This document shows, piece after piece, positions 27,818 to 37,158 of a DNA stretch of 64,000 nt. The position numbers and the translations under genes are program-made. Below the pieces are notes generated by a model that made no database searches, had not been told where the DNA came from, and was given only the letters and a program-made list of their open reading frames with translations. The stretch is from Bradymonas sediminis. GTDB taxonomy: Bacteria > Myxococcota_A > Bradymonadia > Bradymonadales > Bradymonadaceae. Every line of letters starts with the position of its first letter. Position 1 is the stretch's first letter. The DNA is taken from NCBI RefSeq assembly GCF_003258315.1, contig NZ_CP030032.1:3164501-3228500 (forward strand), written 5' to 3'.

Positions 27818-28960
27818 TTACGCCGGGACAGGATAATCACCATTTTCGTCGGACTCACAATCACCGCGTTTACACGGCGGTTTCTGGTAGTCATCACACT
27901 TCTTGCCGTCGCATTTATCGCGACATTTTCTATCCCATCGGTCGTCGCAGCGGTCGCCCACGCAGATATTGGTTTCACATTTTGTGCAACCAAGTTCACG
28001 CGCGGTCGGACGCACATCCGGGCACACCGCGTAGTTGTCGCTGGTGATGACGTCACCGCCGATATGCGCGATGCCGGCGACGGTCGAATCAACGCTGCAC
28101 TCGGGAAGCATATGGTTGTAGATGATAACCACATCCCCGGTGACCCACTGCAAGCAGTCGAGCTCGAGCAGCTGCAAACGAGCGTTGCGCTCAATCGTCA
28201 GGTCACCCCAGATCGTGGTGAGGACCGGCGCGATGATGCTCTTAAGACCCGGGTTAAAGTGGACGGTGAAATCGCCGTTGACGGCCACCAGGTTCGGCAA
28301 GCAGAGGTATTTGAAGCGCTCACTATGCTCGAAGATAAACTGGCCCATAATCGTGGTGAGCTTGGGCAACTCGAGGCTCATCAGCGCGTTATTACCCGCG
28401 AAGATCATGTCCTCGCCCACCGAGATCAGCCAGTCGAAGCTCACCGATTTGAGCGACTGGTTATTGAAGATATGCAGGTTACCCTTCACGTAGCGAAGCG
28501 CCGGGGCCGAGATTTTACGCAGCGCGTGGTTGCCCTCCAGGACCAGGCCCTCGCCGGTTTTTTCCAGGTTCGGCAATTTCACATATTTAAGGTCGGTGTT
28601 GTCGGCGATGCCGATATATCCGCCGACCGAGCGCAGCCCGTGCAGCGGGCTTAAGTCGACGATATCACTGGTATTCTGTACGAAAAGATGGCGCTCAACG
28701 GTGAAACAATCGAGCGAGTCGAAGGCGTCCAGGTCCGCCTGGGTATGGATATTGACCGTGTCGGGGATCATCGGACACGGTGAGAGATGCGCCATCGGCA
28801 CCACCCCGCCGCCGCTGGCGCCCGCCGCCGGCGACTGGGCCGACGCGCTCTCGCCGAACGACGGCGCCGAAACGCCGGTGTCGCCGCACGCGCTCAGACC
28901 GCCAAGGACCAAAGAAACTGCACCAAGATACGAAAGCATGCTCCAAATCTTCTTACTCAT
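27818..28960 (-). CDS. lipoprotein with receptor-L-domain/LRR-like beta-helix repeats (paralogue A)
   Basis: 380 residues from the ATG at 28960, preceded by GAGGAG; the longer frame lacks a signal at its start. The lipobox is LSAC. Residues 60-300 are repeated strands of about 22-24 residues with the pattern V.GNLHIFNN..L.SV / VGEDMIFAGNNALMSLELP / IMGQFIFEHSE, typical of Recep_L_domain-like parallel beta-helices. The C-terminus is Cys- and charge-rich (CETNICVGDRCDDRW and on). Its paralogue is directly upstream (29402-30793). Likely a surface-anchored ligand-binding protein; ligand unknown. Confidence 0.85.
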   Translation of the reverse strand: MSKKIWSMLSYLGAVSLVLGGLSACGDTGVSAPSFGESASAQSPAAGASGGGVVPMAHLSPCPMIPDTVNIHTQADLDAFDSLDCFTVERHLFVQNTSDIVDLSPLHGLRSVGGYIGIADNTDLKYVKLPNLEKTGEGLVLEGNHALRKISAPALRYVKGNLHIFNNQSLKSVSFDWLISVGEDMIFAGNNALMSLELPKLTTIMGQFIFEHSERFKYLCLPNLVAVNGDFTVHFNPGLKSIIAPVLTTIWGDLTIERNARLQLLELDCLQWVTGDVVIIYNHMLPECSVDSTVAGIAHIGGDVITSDNYAVCPDVRPTARELGCTKCETNICVGDRCDDRWDRKCRDKCDGKKCDDYQKPPCKRGDCESDENGDYPVPA

Positions 28961-29160
28961 ACCAACACTCCTCTTCTTAGAGCGCCGCCCCCCATTTATC
29001 GGGTCGACCGCGCTCCGGGGATTTACAAAAACCAACGACTCTACAAATTACTTCGGGCTACCCGCGCGCCCCAGGCGCGCCTTTCGATATCGGCCACCTT
29101 CTGGCTGACCCGCCGCCTCAAGGCGAGACATTCTGGAAAGACACGGTGCAAACGAATGAC

Positions 29161-29212
29161 CTAAGTGTCTGATATCGAACAACATTTCGTTGCGTACTCA
29201 GTAATCTAAACG
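29161..29212 (-). promoter_or_regulatory. 52-bp conserved upstream element, copy A
   Basis: It aligns without gaps to 30998-31049 (about 38 of 52 bases identical by eye). It lies 201 bp upstream of the start of paralogue A; the other copy is 205 bp upstream of paralogue B. It contains the short inverted repeat AACAAC..ATTTCGTTG. It is probably a promoter or regulator site kept after gene duplication. Confidence 0.55.
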
Positions 29213-29309
29213 ACTCGCAGGTTTCGGTAAGGGGGGCGCGCAACTATTTGTTTTTTATCGGGAATAATTCCGTCGCGGCCTGTTGCCTGCCGCCAACCAC
29301 AGGACGCGA

Positions 29310-29346
29310 AAATGCCCGCGCCTCCCAAACGGGAGACGCGGGCATC
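29310..29346 (-). terminator. hairpin terminator after paralogue B lipoprotein
   Basis: Read on the minus strand, GATGCCCGCG-T-CTCCC pairs with GGGAG-G-CGCGGGCAT over a GTTT loop, followed by TTTT. It lies about 60 bp after the stop of the 29402-30793 gene. Confidence 0.7.
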
Positions 29347-29401
29347 TTCACGCCTGGTGCGAACTAGCGCACCGAGAGCACGCTCTCATCGAGCGTTTGG
29401 T

Positions 29402-30793
29402 TTAGAGAGTATAGGGAAACGGCGTCTTGTTCATCAGCTCGCTGTCGCCCCCGGCTTCGTCGACGCTTCGCTCTTTTTCCTGAAGGTCGAAGCTGGCGCT
29501 AATCGGTTCCAACACGAGATCATCCGGGAGATCGTCCTCAATGGGCGGCGTCGGCGTTGGTACGCCCGCGTCATCGTCGTCGGAATCATCACCGTCATCC
29601 GGCATGTCCCCGTCATCACCGTCATCCGGCATGTCCCCGTCATCACCGTCATCCGGCATGTCCCCGTCATCACCGTCATCCGGCATGTCCCCGTCATCAC
29701 CGTCATCCGGCATGTCACCGTTATCGTCGTCCGGCACGTCACCGTTATCGTCGTCCGGCACATCACCGTTATCCGGCGCATCACCCGGCTCACGCGGCGC
29801 ACAAATGCCGGTCACGCACTCCACGCAACCCACGTCCTGGCTGGTGACCGGAACCTCCGGGCACATCGCGTAGTTGTCACTGGCGACCACATCACCGCCG
29901 ATATGCGCGATGCTCGCGGCGGTCCCCTCAACGCTACACTGGGCCAACATATGGTTGTAAATCACGGTGAGATCACCGGCGACCCACTCCAGGCAGCTCA
30001 TGTCGAAGACCTCGAGGGCCGCGTTTCGCTCGATGGTCACATCTCCCCAGATCGTGGTGAGCATCGGCGCCGCCAGGCTCTTGAGACCCGGGTTAAAGTG
30101 GACCGTGAAGTCCCCGTTGACCGCGACCAGATTCGGCAAGCACAGACAGGTCATGACCTCACTATGCTCGAAGATGAACTGCCCCATGATGGTGGCGAGT
30201 TCCGGCAGCTCCAGGCTCGTCATCGCGTTATTACCCGCGAAGATCACGTCCTCGCCGACCGAGATAAGCCAGCCAAACTCTGCCGACTCAAGCGCCTGGT
30301 TATTGAAGACGTGCAGGTTACCCTTCACGTAGCGAAGCGCCGGCGCGGAGATGCTTGCCAGCGAGAGGTTTCCCTCAAAGACCAGACCCTCCCCTGTTTT
30401 AACCAGGTTCGGCAGCTCTGCGCTGGTCAACTCCGCGTTATCCGCGATGCCGATATACCCGCCGACCGAGCGCAACCCGTGGAGCGCGCTCAGGTCGACG
30501 ATATCGGTGGTATCCTGCACGAAGAGGTGGCGCTCGACGGTAAAACAATCGAGCGAATTAAAGGCGTCGAGGTCCGCCTGATTGTTGATATTGACCGTGT
30601 CCGGGATCTGCGGACACGCCGAACCATCGACCGACGCCACCTGCTCGGCCGCGGTCGCCGCCCCCGACTGAGCCGCGGTGCTCGCGGGATATGAAGGCGC
30701 CGCCGTGCCGGTATCGCCGCAGGCGCTCAGCCCGCCGACCAACAGGGAAACCGCGCCAAGATACGAAAGTACACTCCATCTCGTCCTGCTCAT
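29402..30793 (-). CDS. lipoprotein with receptor-L-domain/LRR-like repeats and Asp-rich tail (paralogue B)
   Basis: A protein of 463 residues. It starts MSRTRWSVLSYLGAVSLL with lipobox LSAC and has an AGGAG site upstream. Residues 60-310 repeat the same beta-helix strands as paralogue A, often word for word (YIGIADN, VFEGNLSL, YVKGNLHVFNN, FEHSE, VHFNPGLKS, TIWGDVTIERN). The tail differs: five copies of GDMPDDGDD after two of GDVPDDDN replace the Cys-rich end, giving a highly acidic, possibly calcium-binding, stalk. The long plus-strand reading frame across this gene is antisense only. Confidence 0.87.
   Translation of the reverse strand: MSRTRWSVLSYLGAVSLLVGGLSACGDTGTAAPSYPASTAAQSGAATAAEQVASVDGSACPQIPDTVNINNQADLDAFNSLDCFTVERHLFVQDTTDIVDLSALHGLRSVGGYIGIADNAELTSAELPNLVKTGEGLVFEGNLSLASISAPALRYVKGNLHVFNNQALESAEFGWLISVGEDVIFAGNNAMTSLELPELATIMGQFIFEHSEVMTCLCLPNLVAVNGDFTVHFNPGLKSLAAPMLTTIWGDVTIERNAALEVFDMSCLEWVAGDLTVIYNHMLAQCSVEGTAASIAHIGGDVVASDNYAMCPEVPVTSQDVGCVECVTGICAPREPGDAPDNGDVPDDDNGDVPDDDNGDMPDDGDDGDMPDDGDDGDMPDDGDDGDMPDDGDDGDMPDDGDDSDDDDAGVPTPTPPIEDDLPDDLVLEPISASFDLQEKERSVDEAGGDSELMNKTPFPYTL
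29583..29790. repeat. 27-bp intragenic tandem repeats (9-residue Asp-rich unit)
   Basis: Inside the gene at 29402-30793. Five nearly identical 27-bp units encode GDMPDDGDD, preceded by two 24-bp units encoding GDVPDDDN. The near identity suggests recent slippage or recombination, so copy number probably varies between strains. Confidence 0.9.
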
Positions 30794-30997
30794 ACGAACT
30801 CCTTTTCTGGGCGTGTGACTGCCCCATACTCAGGTCGGGCACACGCCAAAGACCAGGTAATAATCTACGACCGCGCAAAACGCTTCAGTTGTGTCGAGCG
30901 CGCCCCCCAGCGCGCCATTTTATGTCCGTTGCCTTTGTGACCAGCGCGGGCCTTTATGCCCCGCCTGGATGCTTTAGCTTGCGTCACAAAACCCAAG

Positions 30998-31049
30998 CTA
31001 AGTCGTTGACATCGAACGACATTTTGTCGCTTAGCCAAGAACGTAAACG
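30998..31049 (-). promoter_or_regulatory. 52-bp conserved upstream element, copy B
   Basis: The partner of 29161-29212, ungapped and at nearly the same distance from its gene. It contains the inverted repeat CGACA..TTTTGTCG. The 200-bp stretch between element and gene also holds GC-rich hairpins (CGCGCCCCCCAGCGCGC type) in both copies, suggesting a structured 5' leader. The rest of 30794-31114 shows no gene. Confidence 0.55.
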
Positions 31050-31114
31050 GCGAGTAAGAAATGAGAAGGGGTAGGCATGAAAATGATCTTCGCAGATGGG
31101 CGAGCGCCGACCGA

Positions 31115-32185
31115 TTAGTGTCGCTCGACACCCGGGACGCCGAGCGCCAGGGGAAGATGGCGCAGCGAGGCGGGAAGACTGCGAAAAAACGCGGCCCAAT
31201 CGGCGCTGACCGGGGCGAAGGCCAGCGAGAAATCGCCGCCTCCGGCGCCCGACGGTTTTACAAAAATACCGTGCGCCCCGGCGAGCTTGCGCAGCATGCG
31301 GTGGGCGTCGGTGATGATGGGCGCGCCGGTCAGCGCGCCGAGTCGGTCATAGGCGCGGTCGCCGCGCTCCACACAGGCGAGGACGCTGGGGAGGTCGCCG
31401 ACTTGCAGCGCCAGGATCGCCTTCTCGGCGATCCTCGACGTTTCGGCCAACACCTCAATCATCGCGACGGGATCGCGCCGATAAGCAACCTCACAGGCGC
31501 GCACAAAGCTTGTCGAAGTCGCCGGCGAACCCAGCCAGATCGGCTCGACCCGCAACCCCTCGGGAATCTTCAGGCCGCTTAAAACCTCGGCCTCCGCGTT
31601 GCGGCTGGTCGCCTCAAAGCGCGCCGCCGAGCGCCCCTTTTCGCCCGACAGATCCGCCAGCCCAGACGACGGCCGAAGCAGTCGATACCCGATGACATGG
31701 CCGAAGGTCGACGCGGCGATATCGGCGCAGCTGCCCCGCCCTTTTTGAAGTGTGCGATGGGCCCGAAACGCGTGGTCGAAGATCGCCTCGCGCTCTTTGA
31801 ACGCAATCTTCGCCGGCGCGCCCTCGCCATCCTCCAGCAAAAACGCCGCGCTCAACGCCACCGCCGACGCGGCCGATGAGCCCAGCCCCAACTTTTGCCC
31901 GGTCTCCACGTCGTAGACGGCGCGAACATCCGCCGCCAAATTCGCCACGCCCACATCTTTGGGCGCGCGCGCGGCGAACTCCGCGGGCACGGCTTCGCCG
32001 ACCACCGCCTCGGGCAAGGCGAGCGGGTTGTCGAAGTCCGCCCCCTCGAGCTCATAGCCACTGGCCGCCTCACTGCGCGACGCGACCACCCGCCGGTCGA
32101 CCGCCGCCACGACACACCACCCTCCCCGAATCACGCCGTATTCGCCGAATAAAAAGAGTTTTCCGGGCGCCGAGGTCTTGAGCAT
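31115..32185 (-). CDS. phosphomevalonate kinase (GHMP family)
   Basis: 356 residues from the ATG at 32185, one base after the preceding stop and preceded by GGGAGA. GHMP motifs: TSAPGKLFLFGEYGVIRGG near the N-terminus, GLGSSAASAVALSAAFL (ATP loop), and the C-terminal VKPSGAGGGDFSLAF. The RGSCADIAASTFG segment is typical of phosphomevalonate kinases. It converts mevalonate 5-phosphate to the diphosphate. Last gene of the mevalonate block; order of transcription is kinase, decarboxylase, phosphomevalonate kinase. Confidence 0.87.
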   Translation of the reverse strand: MLKTSAPGKLFLFGEYGVIRGGWCVVAAVDRRVVASRSEAASGYELEGADFDNPLALPEAVVGEAVPAEFAARAPKDVGVANLAADVRAVYDVETGQKLGLGSSAASAVALSAAFLLEDGEGAPAKIAFKEREAIFDHAFRAHRTLQKGRGSCADIAASTFGHVIGYRLLRPSSGLADLSGEKGRSAARFEATSRNAEAEVLSGLKIPEGLRVEPIWLGSPATSTSFVRACEVAYRRDPVAMIEVLAETSRIAEKAILALQVGDLPSVLACVERGDRAYDRLGALTGAPIITDAHRMLRKLAGAHGIFVKPSGAGGGDFSLAFAPVSADWAAFFRSLPASLRHLPLALGVPGVERH

Positions 32186-32186
32186 A

Positions 32187-33257
32187 TCAATCTCCCGCGA
32201 CGTCTTTTGCCGCGGCTGCATCACTTACAAAATCACCGCAGAGCCGCGCGCCCTCGCCCGGGTGTGCCTCCAAAATTTGGCGCACGCCCTGGGTACCGGC
32301 GAGCAACGCGCGACATTCATCGAGCGCCTCGGCCGGGCAAAACACCTTCACCTGGGGACCGGCGTCGATGGTAAAAAAGACCGGCAAACCACCGGCGCGC
32401 GCCTTGCGCACCGCGTGGATCAGCGCGACGGTGGTCGCGTTCCAATAGATAATCCCCGGGTCCGCGCCCATCGCCGAAGCGTGCATGCGCAGGCAACTCG
32501 CCTCGGCGACTTCGGCAAGGGCCGCGAAATCGCGCGCCGCAACCGCCGCCGCAGCGCGCTCGATATCGCCTGGCACCGACGCAATCCACTGCTCATAATA
32601 CGGCGAGGTATTCTGCGTGCTCACCATCCCTTCGGTCGAGCCGATATCCTTCTCGCCGGCCGAGGTCACCGCGATGACACAGCGCAGATCCCAATGCGCG
32701 GCGGGCGCGATCTGGCGAGCATAGGCCGCCTTACTGGCCTCTTCTGCGCTGCGCGTCGCGACCTTCGTCCCGTCTTCGCCGATGGCATATACGCCGTCAT
32801 TCATCTCGACATAGCCGCCAAAAAGACTGCGCGCCGCCGACCCGGAACCCCGCCGCGCGAGGATCGATAATTCGGTGGCGCTCAGCTCAAGCCCGGCCGC
32901 CGTGGTCGCGGCCAGCGCCAGCGCGGCGAACCCAGACGCCGAAGACGCCAGGCCCGCGCCGGTGGGAAAGTCATTCTCGGAGATCACGCGCGCGTGCTGC
33001 GAGATCCCCGCCCGCTCGCGCACCAGGTCCAAGAACTGGGACACGCGCTTGAGCTTTCCGCCGCTCTCCACCGCTTTTCCATCAAGCTGCAGCGAGTCGG
33101 CGTCGAGCGCCGCGTCAAACTCAACACAGGTGCGGGTCGACAACCCGCCCAGGGTCAGCGACAGGCTTCCGGCGCCCGGAAGATTATAGGCGAAGTCGCG
33201 TTTTCCCCAGTATTTCACCAGAGCAATATTCGGATGCGCGAGGGCAAAAGCTTTCAT
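32187..33257 (-). CDS. mvaD: diphosphomevalonate decarboxylase
   Basis: A protein of 356 residues. The N-terminal AHPNIALVKYWGKRD signature, the ATP loop PTGAGLASSASGFAALALA, SGSAARSLFGGYVEM and the catalytic-Asp region FFTIDAGPQVKVF are all in place. It produces isopentenyl diphosphate. The stop is followed at once by the phosphomevalonate kinase ATG. A mevalonate rather than MEP route is unusual among Gram-negative bacteria but known in some Myxococcota-related groups; HMG-CoA synthase, HMG-CoA reductase and IPP isomerase are not in the window. Confidence 0.93.
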   Translation of the reverse strand: MKAFALAHPNIALVKYWGKRDFAYNLPGAGSLSLTLGGLSTRTCVEFDAALDADSLQLDGKAVESGGKLKRVSQFLDLVRERAGISQHARVISENDFPTGAGLASSASGFAALALAATTAAGLELSATELSILARRGSGSAARSLFGGYVEMNDGVYAIGEDGTKVATRSAEEASKAAYARQIAPAAHWDLRCVIAVTSAGEKDIGSTEGMVSTQNTSPYYEQWIASVPGDIERAAAAVAARDFAALAEVAEASCLRMHASAMGADPGIIYWNATTVALIHAVRKARAGGLPVFFTIDAGPQVKVFCPAEALDECRALLAGTQGVRQILEAHPGEGARLCGDFVSDAAAAKDVAGD

Positions 33258-33324
33258 AGGATTGGATAATAAGGATGGAATTTAATCAAAAAAACGCGCC
33301 GAAGCGCGCCTAATTCGTTGAGGA

Positions 33325-34335
33325 TTATTTGGAGCGATGATCGATGGTGACCTCGAAGCCAGACCACCCATGCTCGGCCCATGCTTTTAGGACATCTTCG
33401 GCGCCGCCTGGGGTGAGCGCGACCACGCAGCCGCCGCCGCCTGCGCCGGTGAGTTTGGCCCCGAGCGCGCCGGCGCCGCGCGCGACGTGGCAGGCCGCGT
33501 CAATCGCGCGCGTGGTCACGCCCAGCGAAGACAGCGCCCCGTGGTTGATGTCCATCAGCTCGCCGACGCGCGCCCAATCACCATCGGTGAGCGCGGCGCT
33601 CGCGGCGCGCGCGGTGTCACCGATGACCTGGTTGACCGAGTCGATGAGCTGCGACTCGCGCAGCCGTCGCTGCGCCACCATCTCGACCATCGCGGCGGTC
33701 GAGGCCGCCGGGCCCGCCTCGCATACGGCGAGCGTGAGCGCCGGCGCTTCGATGGGCGCGACTTCGAGCTCGGAGTCGTAGGCGCGGGCATAAAAATACA
33801 CCCCGCTCTTGGAGGCCGCCATCATCTGGTCGAGGCCGGAGGGGTTTCCGTGGAAGACCCGTTCGCTCGCATCGACCGCCTCATCGACCTGCTCGGGTTG
33901 CCCCAATAGCTGGCCAATTCCGCGGGCGACCGCGACGGACAACGCCGCCGAGCTCCCCAGGCCGACGCCCATCGGGACCTCGATCGTCACGTCGACCTGC
34001 AGCGTTTTGGGGCAATCAAAATGCCCCAAGATCGCCGCGAAGGCCTTGCAAAGTCGCTCGCCATCGCCGGCGTCCACGCCGACATTATCGAGCGCCGCGC
34101 CGCATTCGACCCGGGCGTAGACGTCCTCATCCAGCGCGCTGCGCAGCGTCAATTGATGCACCGCTGCGTCGCTGAATTGAACCGTCGCCGTCGCCCCGCG
34201 CGGCAAACCGGCGGCCACCGCCGGCTTGCCATAAACGACCGCGTGCTCGCCGAATAAGATCAGCTTCGCGCGGCCGTGGCCTCGGGCCACGACGGCCTCG
34301 GCGCCAAGATCTTTTTGTGGCTCTGACTTCGTCAC
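33325..34335 (-). CDS. mvk: mevalonate kinase
   Basis: 336 residues from the GTG at 34335, chosen for the GAGGAG just before it and because the longer frame would run into the macro-domain gene. Motifs: GRAKLILFGEHAVVYGKPAV, the ATP loop MGVGLGSSAALSVAVARG, and C-terminal KLTGAGGGGCVVAL. It phosphorylates mevalonate and is the entry kinase of the block. There is a 67-bp gap to the decarboxylase gene and 19 bp after the macro-domain gene, so all four are probably one transcript. Confidence 0.92.
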   Translation of the reverse strand: MTKSEPQKDLGAEAVVARGHGRAKLILFGEHAVVYGKPAVAAGLPRGATATVQFSDAAVHQLTLRSALDEDVYARVECGAALDNVGVDAGDGERLCKAFAAILGHFDCPKTLQVDVTIEVPMGVGLGSSAALSVAVARGIGQLLGQPEQVDEAVDASERVFHGNPSGLDQMMAASKSGVYFYARAYDSELEVAPIEAPALTLAVCEAGPAASTAAMVEMVAQRRLRESQLIDSVNQVIGDTARAASAALTDGDWARVGELMDINHGALSSLGVTTRAIDAACHVARGAGALGAKLTGAGGGGCVVALTPGGAEDVLKAWAEHGWSGFEVTIDHRSK

Positions 34336-34354
34336 AAACGTCTCCTCGCTGGGA

Positions 34355-34948
34355 TTAAAGCATTCCCGGGACGACACCATCCGGGCGGAAGTCCGCCTCG
34401 ATATTCTCGTTGAGGGTGTCAAAATTCTCTTCCAAGAAGTCCGCGCAGGTCTCGAAGTCCTCGTTATTCGACAGGCACAAAATCACCTGGTCGAGGTGCT
34501 CCGAGCTCGGCAGCTCCTCGTTGGTGATCTTCCAGAATACCTTGAGGAATTCATCGAGGGGGAAGCCCGCGATCATGGTGCCCAGCGCCGGAAAAGCGAT
34601 GGTGTTGAGCTCCAATTGATTGGCCCGGTCATAGGCGCTCAGGATGCAATTGGAGATCAGACGACGGTTGACCTTCTTTGCCCCGAGGATCGACGCGTGG
34701 ATCAGATATTTAACCGGCAATTGCCCGGCCTCGGACTCAACCGTGTGGCCCGGCTCAAGGCGGTTATTGCGCAGCGTGCTGCGCTTCATATGCAGCGCCT
34801 GCTGGATAAAGGGGCCCGCTCGACGCGTAATCTGCGCGGAGACGCCGCGCCCCAGAATCATGCCGGTATTTGATGGATTAACGAGCGCGCCATTTTCCAT
34901 AGGAATAATGGTGATGTCGCCCTGCGTGATGGTCAGTAATTTGGCCAT
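34355..34948 (-). CDS. macro-domain (ADP-ribose-binding) protein
   Basis: A protein of 197 residues. The macro-domain blocks are ITQGDITIIPMENGALVNPS, then GMILGRGVSAQI (phosphate loop), GHTVESEAGQLPVKYLIHAS and NTIAFPALGTMIAGFP. These proteins bind or hydrolyse ADP-ribose adducts or O-acetyl-ADP-ribose in the cytoplasm. The last about 40 residues are acidic and helical, beyond the usual fold. It lies directly upstream of mevalonate kinase on the same strand; no link to isoprenoid synthesis is known, so co-transcription may be by chance or reflect regulation. Confidence 0.88.
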   Translation of the reverse strand: MAKLLTITQGDITIIPMENGALVNPSNTGMILGRGVSAQITRRAGPFIQQALHMKRSTLRNNRLEPGHTVESEAGQLPVKYLIHASILGAKKVNRRLISNCILSAYDRANQLELNTIAFPALGTMIAGFPLDEFLKVFWKITNEELPSSEHLDQVILCLSNNEDFETCADFLEENFDTLNENIEADFRPDGVVPGML

Positions 34949-35100
34949 GATATGGCTCTCCAGATGGGTAGATAGAACACACGTCCGCTGATAAAGTTAG
35001 TCGGTTCCTCAAAGCAGGCCGCGTCCAATAAAAAGACTTATAGGGGAAACAAAGGCGCAGGTATAGAAGCAATGCGCCCCAGGCTGAATCAATCAAAGCG

Positions 35101-35697
35101 TCAGGCGAAGTGGACCCGCAGGTCCAGCGCCGCCGCCAGGCGGGCCTCGTATTCTTCGCGCGGAATCTCAATGACGCCGAATTGCTCAAGATGTGGGTTG
35201 GAATATTGCACATCGAGCAACGGCATTCCACGCTCGCGCATCCGCTCAATCAGATGCACCAGGCAGACCTTGGAGGCGTCGGTCTCGCGGAAGAACATCG
35301 ACTCGCCGGCGAAGAATCCCGAGATGCTCACCCCGTAGAGTCCGCCGACGAGCGCGTCGCCCTGCCACGCCTCGACCGAATGCGCAAACCCAAGCGCATG
35401 CAGCTTGCAATAGGCCTCGATGATTCCCGAGGAAATCCAGGTGGTCTTCTGGATCTTTCGCGGCGCCGCGCAGGCCTGCATCACCTCACGAAACGCCGTA
35501 TTATAGCGAATCTCAAACGGCTTCTTATCCACCGTCTTGCGCAGCCGAGTCGGGCAATGGAAGTCCTCCACGGGCAGAATCGCCCGCGGGTCCGGCGCGT
35601 ACCAGTAGACCTCGCCGTCCAACTCCGGATGGGCCATCGGAAAGATGCCCTGCGTATACGCAGAAAATAAAAGATTTGGGTCTAGATTTTCGCTCAC
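35101..35697 (-). CDS. aat: leucyl/phenylalanyl-tRNA-protein transferase
   Basis: 198 residues, start GTG at 35697. Family signatures: AYTQGIFPM, VYWYAPDPRAILPVEDFHCP, FEIRYNTAFREVMQACA, WISSGIIEAYCKLHALGFAHSVEAW, and GGLYGVSISGFFAGESMF with FFRETDASKVCLVHLI. Aat adds Leu or Phe to N-terminal basic residues for ClpS/ClpAP degradation (N-degron route). It is at the short end of the family but all core blocks are present. Confidence 0.95.
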   Translation of the reverse strand: MSENLDPNLLFSAYTQGIFPMAHPELDGEVYWYAPDPRAILPVEDFHCPTRLRKTVDKKPFEIRYNTAFREVMQACAAPRKIQKTTWISSGIIEAYCKLHALGFAHSVEAWQGDALVGGLYGVSISGFFAGESMFFRETDASKVCLVHLIERMRERGMPLLDVQYSNPHLEQFGVIEIPREEYEARLAAALDLRVHFA

Positions 35698-35763
35698 AGG
35701 GTTCCAGCGACAATGGCTTGGCGTCTCAGCCAGACTCGGAGTTGGATCGGCGCGATCATTTCA

Positions 35764-37158
35764 TCACGCGGGGTTCGGCGCAACCATTTTCGCCGGGTCC
35801 ACGACCTTGTCGAATTCCTCGCCGCTCATATAGCCGAGCTCGACGATGGCTTCGCGCAGCGAGGTATCCTCGGCGAACGCCTTTTTGGCGACCTTGGCTG
35901 CCTTATCATAACCGATGTGGTTATTGAGCGCGGTCACCAGCATCAAGGAGCGGCCAAGATACTCATCGATCTTCTCGCGATTCGGCTCGATGCCCACCAC
36001 GCAGTGGTCGGTGAAGGAGTGGCACATATCGCTCAGGAGGCGCGAGGACTCCAGCATATTATGGATGAGCATGGGCTTATAGACGTTGAGCTCGAAGTTG
36101 CCGCCCGCCGCCGCGAAGGTCACCGCTGCGTTATTGCCGAAGACCTGCGCGCAGACCATCGCCATGGCCTCACCCTGGGTCGGGTTGACCTTTCCGGGCA
36201 TAATCGAGGAGCCCGGCTCATTGCTCGGAATCGTAATCTCGCCGAGGCCGCAGCGCGGGCCGCTCGACATCCAGCGGATGTCATTGGCGATCTTATTAAG
36301 CGCGGTGGCCAGGGTATTGAGCGCGCCGTGCGCCTCCATCAGCCCTTCTTTGCCGGCGAGGATGGCGAATTTGTTGGGGGCGACCACGAAGGGGTAGCCG
36401 GTCTTTTCGGTGAGCGCGTCCACCACCTGCTGGTCAAAACCGGCGGTCGTGTTCAGGCCGGTGCCCACCGCGGTGCCGCCGATCGGAACTTCGTAGAGCC
36501 CCTCAAGCGACTGCTCAATGGCGCGCAATGAGTTGTCGAGCTGGGCTGCCCAGCCCGAGATCTCCTGGCCCAGGGTGATCGGCGTGGCGTCCATCAGATG
36601 CGTGCGGCCGGTCTTGATAATGTCTTTGAAATCCTCGGCTTTTTGCAGAAGCGCGTCGCGCATCTTCTCAACCGCCGGGATCAGCGAGCTTCGCAGCGAG
36701 TCCACGGCCGCCACGTGCGAGGCGGTCGGGAAGCTGTCGTTGGTCGACTGGCTTTTGTTGACGTGGTCGTTGGGGTGGACCGGGGTCTTGGAGCCCAGCT
36801 CGCCGCCGGCCATCTCGATGGCGCGGTTGGCGATCACCTCGTTGGTATTCATATTGGTCTGGGTGCCGCTGCCGGTCTGCCAGACCACCAGCGGGAACTC
36901 GGCGTCGAGCTTGCCGTCGATGACCTCCTGGGCGGCGCGCTGCACGAGGTCTTTTTTGCTCTCGTCCAGGGTGCCCAGGTTAAAGTTAGCCTGCGCGCAA
37001 GCGTATTTGACCAGGCCGAGCGCCTTGATCATCGGGCGAGGCATCTTCTGATCACCGATCTTGAAATTCTCGAATGAGCGCTGTGTCTGGGCTCCCCAAT
37101 AACGCTCCTTGGGTACCTCGATTCCGCCCATACTGTCGTATTCTGTCCGTGTCGTCAT
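35764..37158 (-). CDS. fumC: class II fumarate hydratase
   Basis: A protein of 464 residues, the full family length. The signature loop [15 protein letters not shown] with catalytic Ser, the upstream [19 protein letters not shown] and the [27 protein letters not shown] segments are all present. It hydrates fumarate to malate in the citric acid cycle without an iron-sulphur cluster. GAGG lies 8 bp before the ATG. Only about 65 bp from aat, on the same strand. Confidence 0.97.
   Translation of the reverse strand: MTTRTEYDSMGGIEVPKERYWGAQTQRSFENFKIGDQKMPRPMIKALGLVKYACAQANFNLGTLDESKKDLVQRAAQEVIDGKLDAEFPLVVWQTGSGTQTNMNTNEVIANRAIEMAGGELGSKTPVHPNDHVNKSQSTNDSFPTASHVAAVDSLRSSLIPAVEKMRDALLQKAEDFKDIIKTGRTHLMDATPITLGQEISGWAAQLDNSLRAIEQSLEGLYEVPIGGTAVGTGLNTTAGFDQQVVDALTEKTGYPFVVAPNKFAILAGKEGLMEAHGALNTLATALNKIANDIRWMSSGPRCGLGEITIPSNEPGSSIMPGKVNPTQGEAMAMVCAQVFGNNAAVTFAAAGGNFELNVYKPMLIHNMLESSRLLSDMCHSFTDHCVVGIEPNREKIDEYLGRSLMLVTALNNHIGYDKAAKVAKKAFAEDTSLREAIVELGYMSGEEFDKVVDPAKMVAPNPA

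Noticed and set aside
29312-30694. A 460-codon plus-strand frame across the L-domain lipoprotein gene
   Set aside because: It is antisense to a gene with clear signal, lipobox and repeats; its low-complexity part is the reverse of the Asp-rich repeat.
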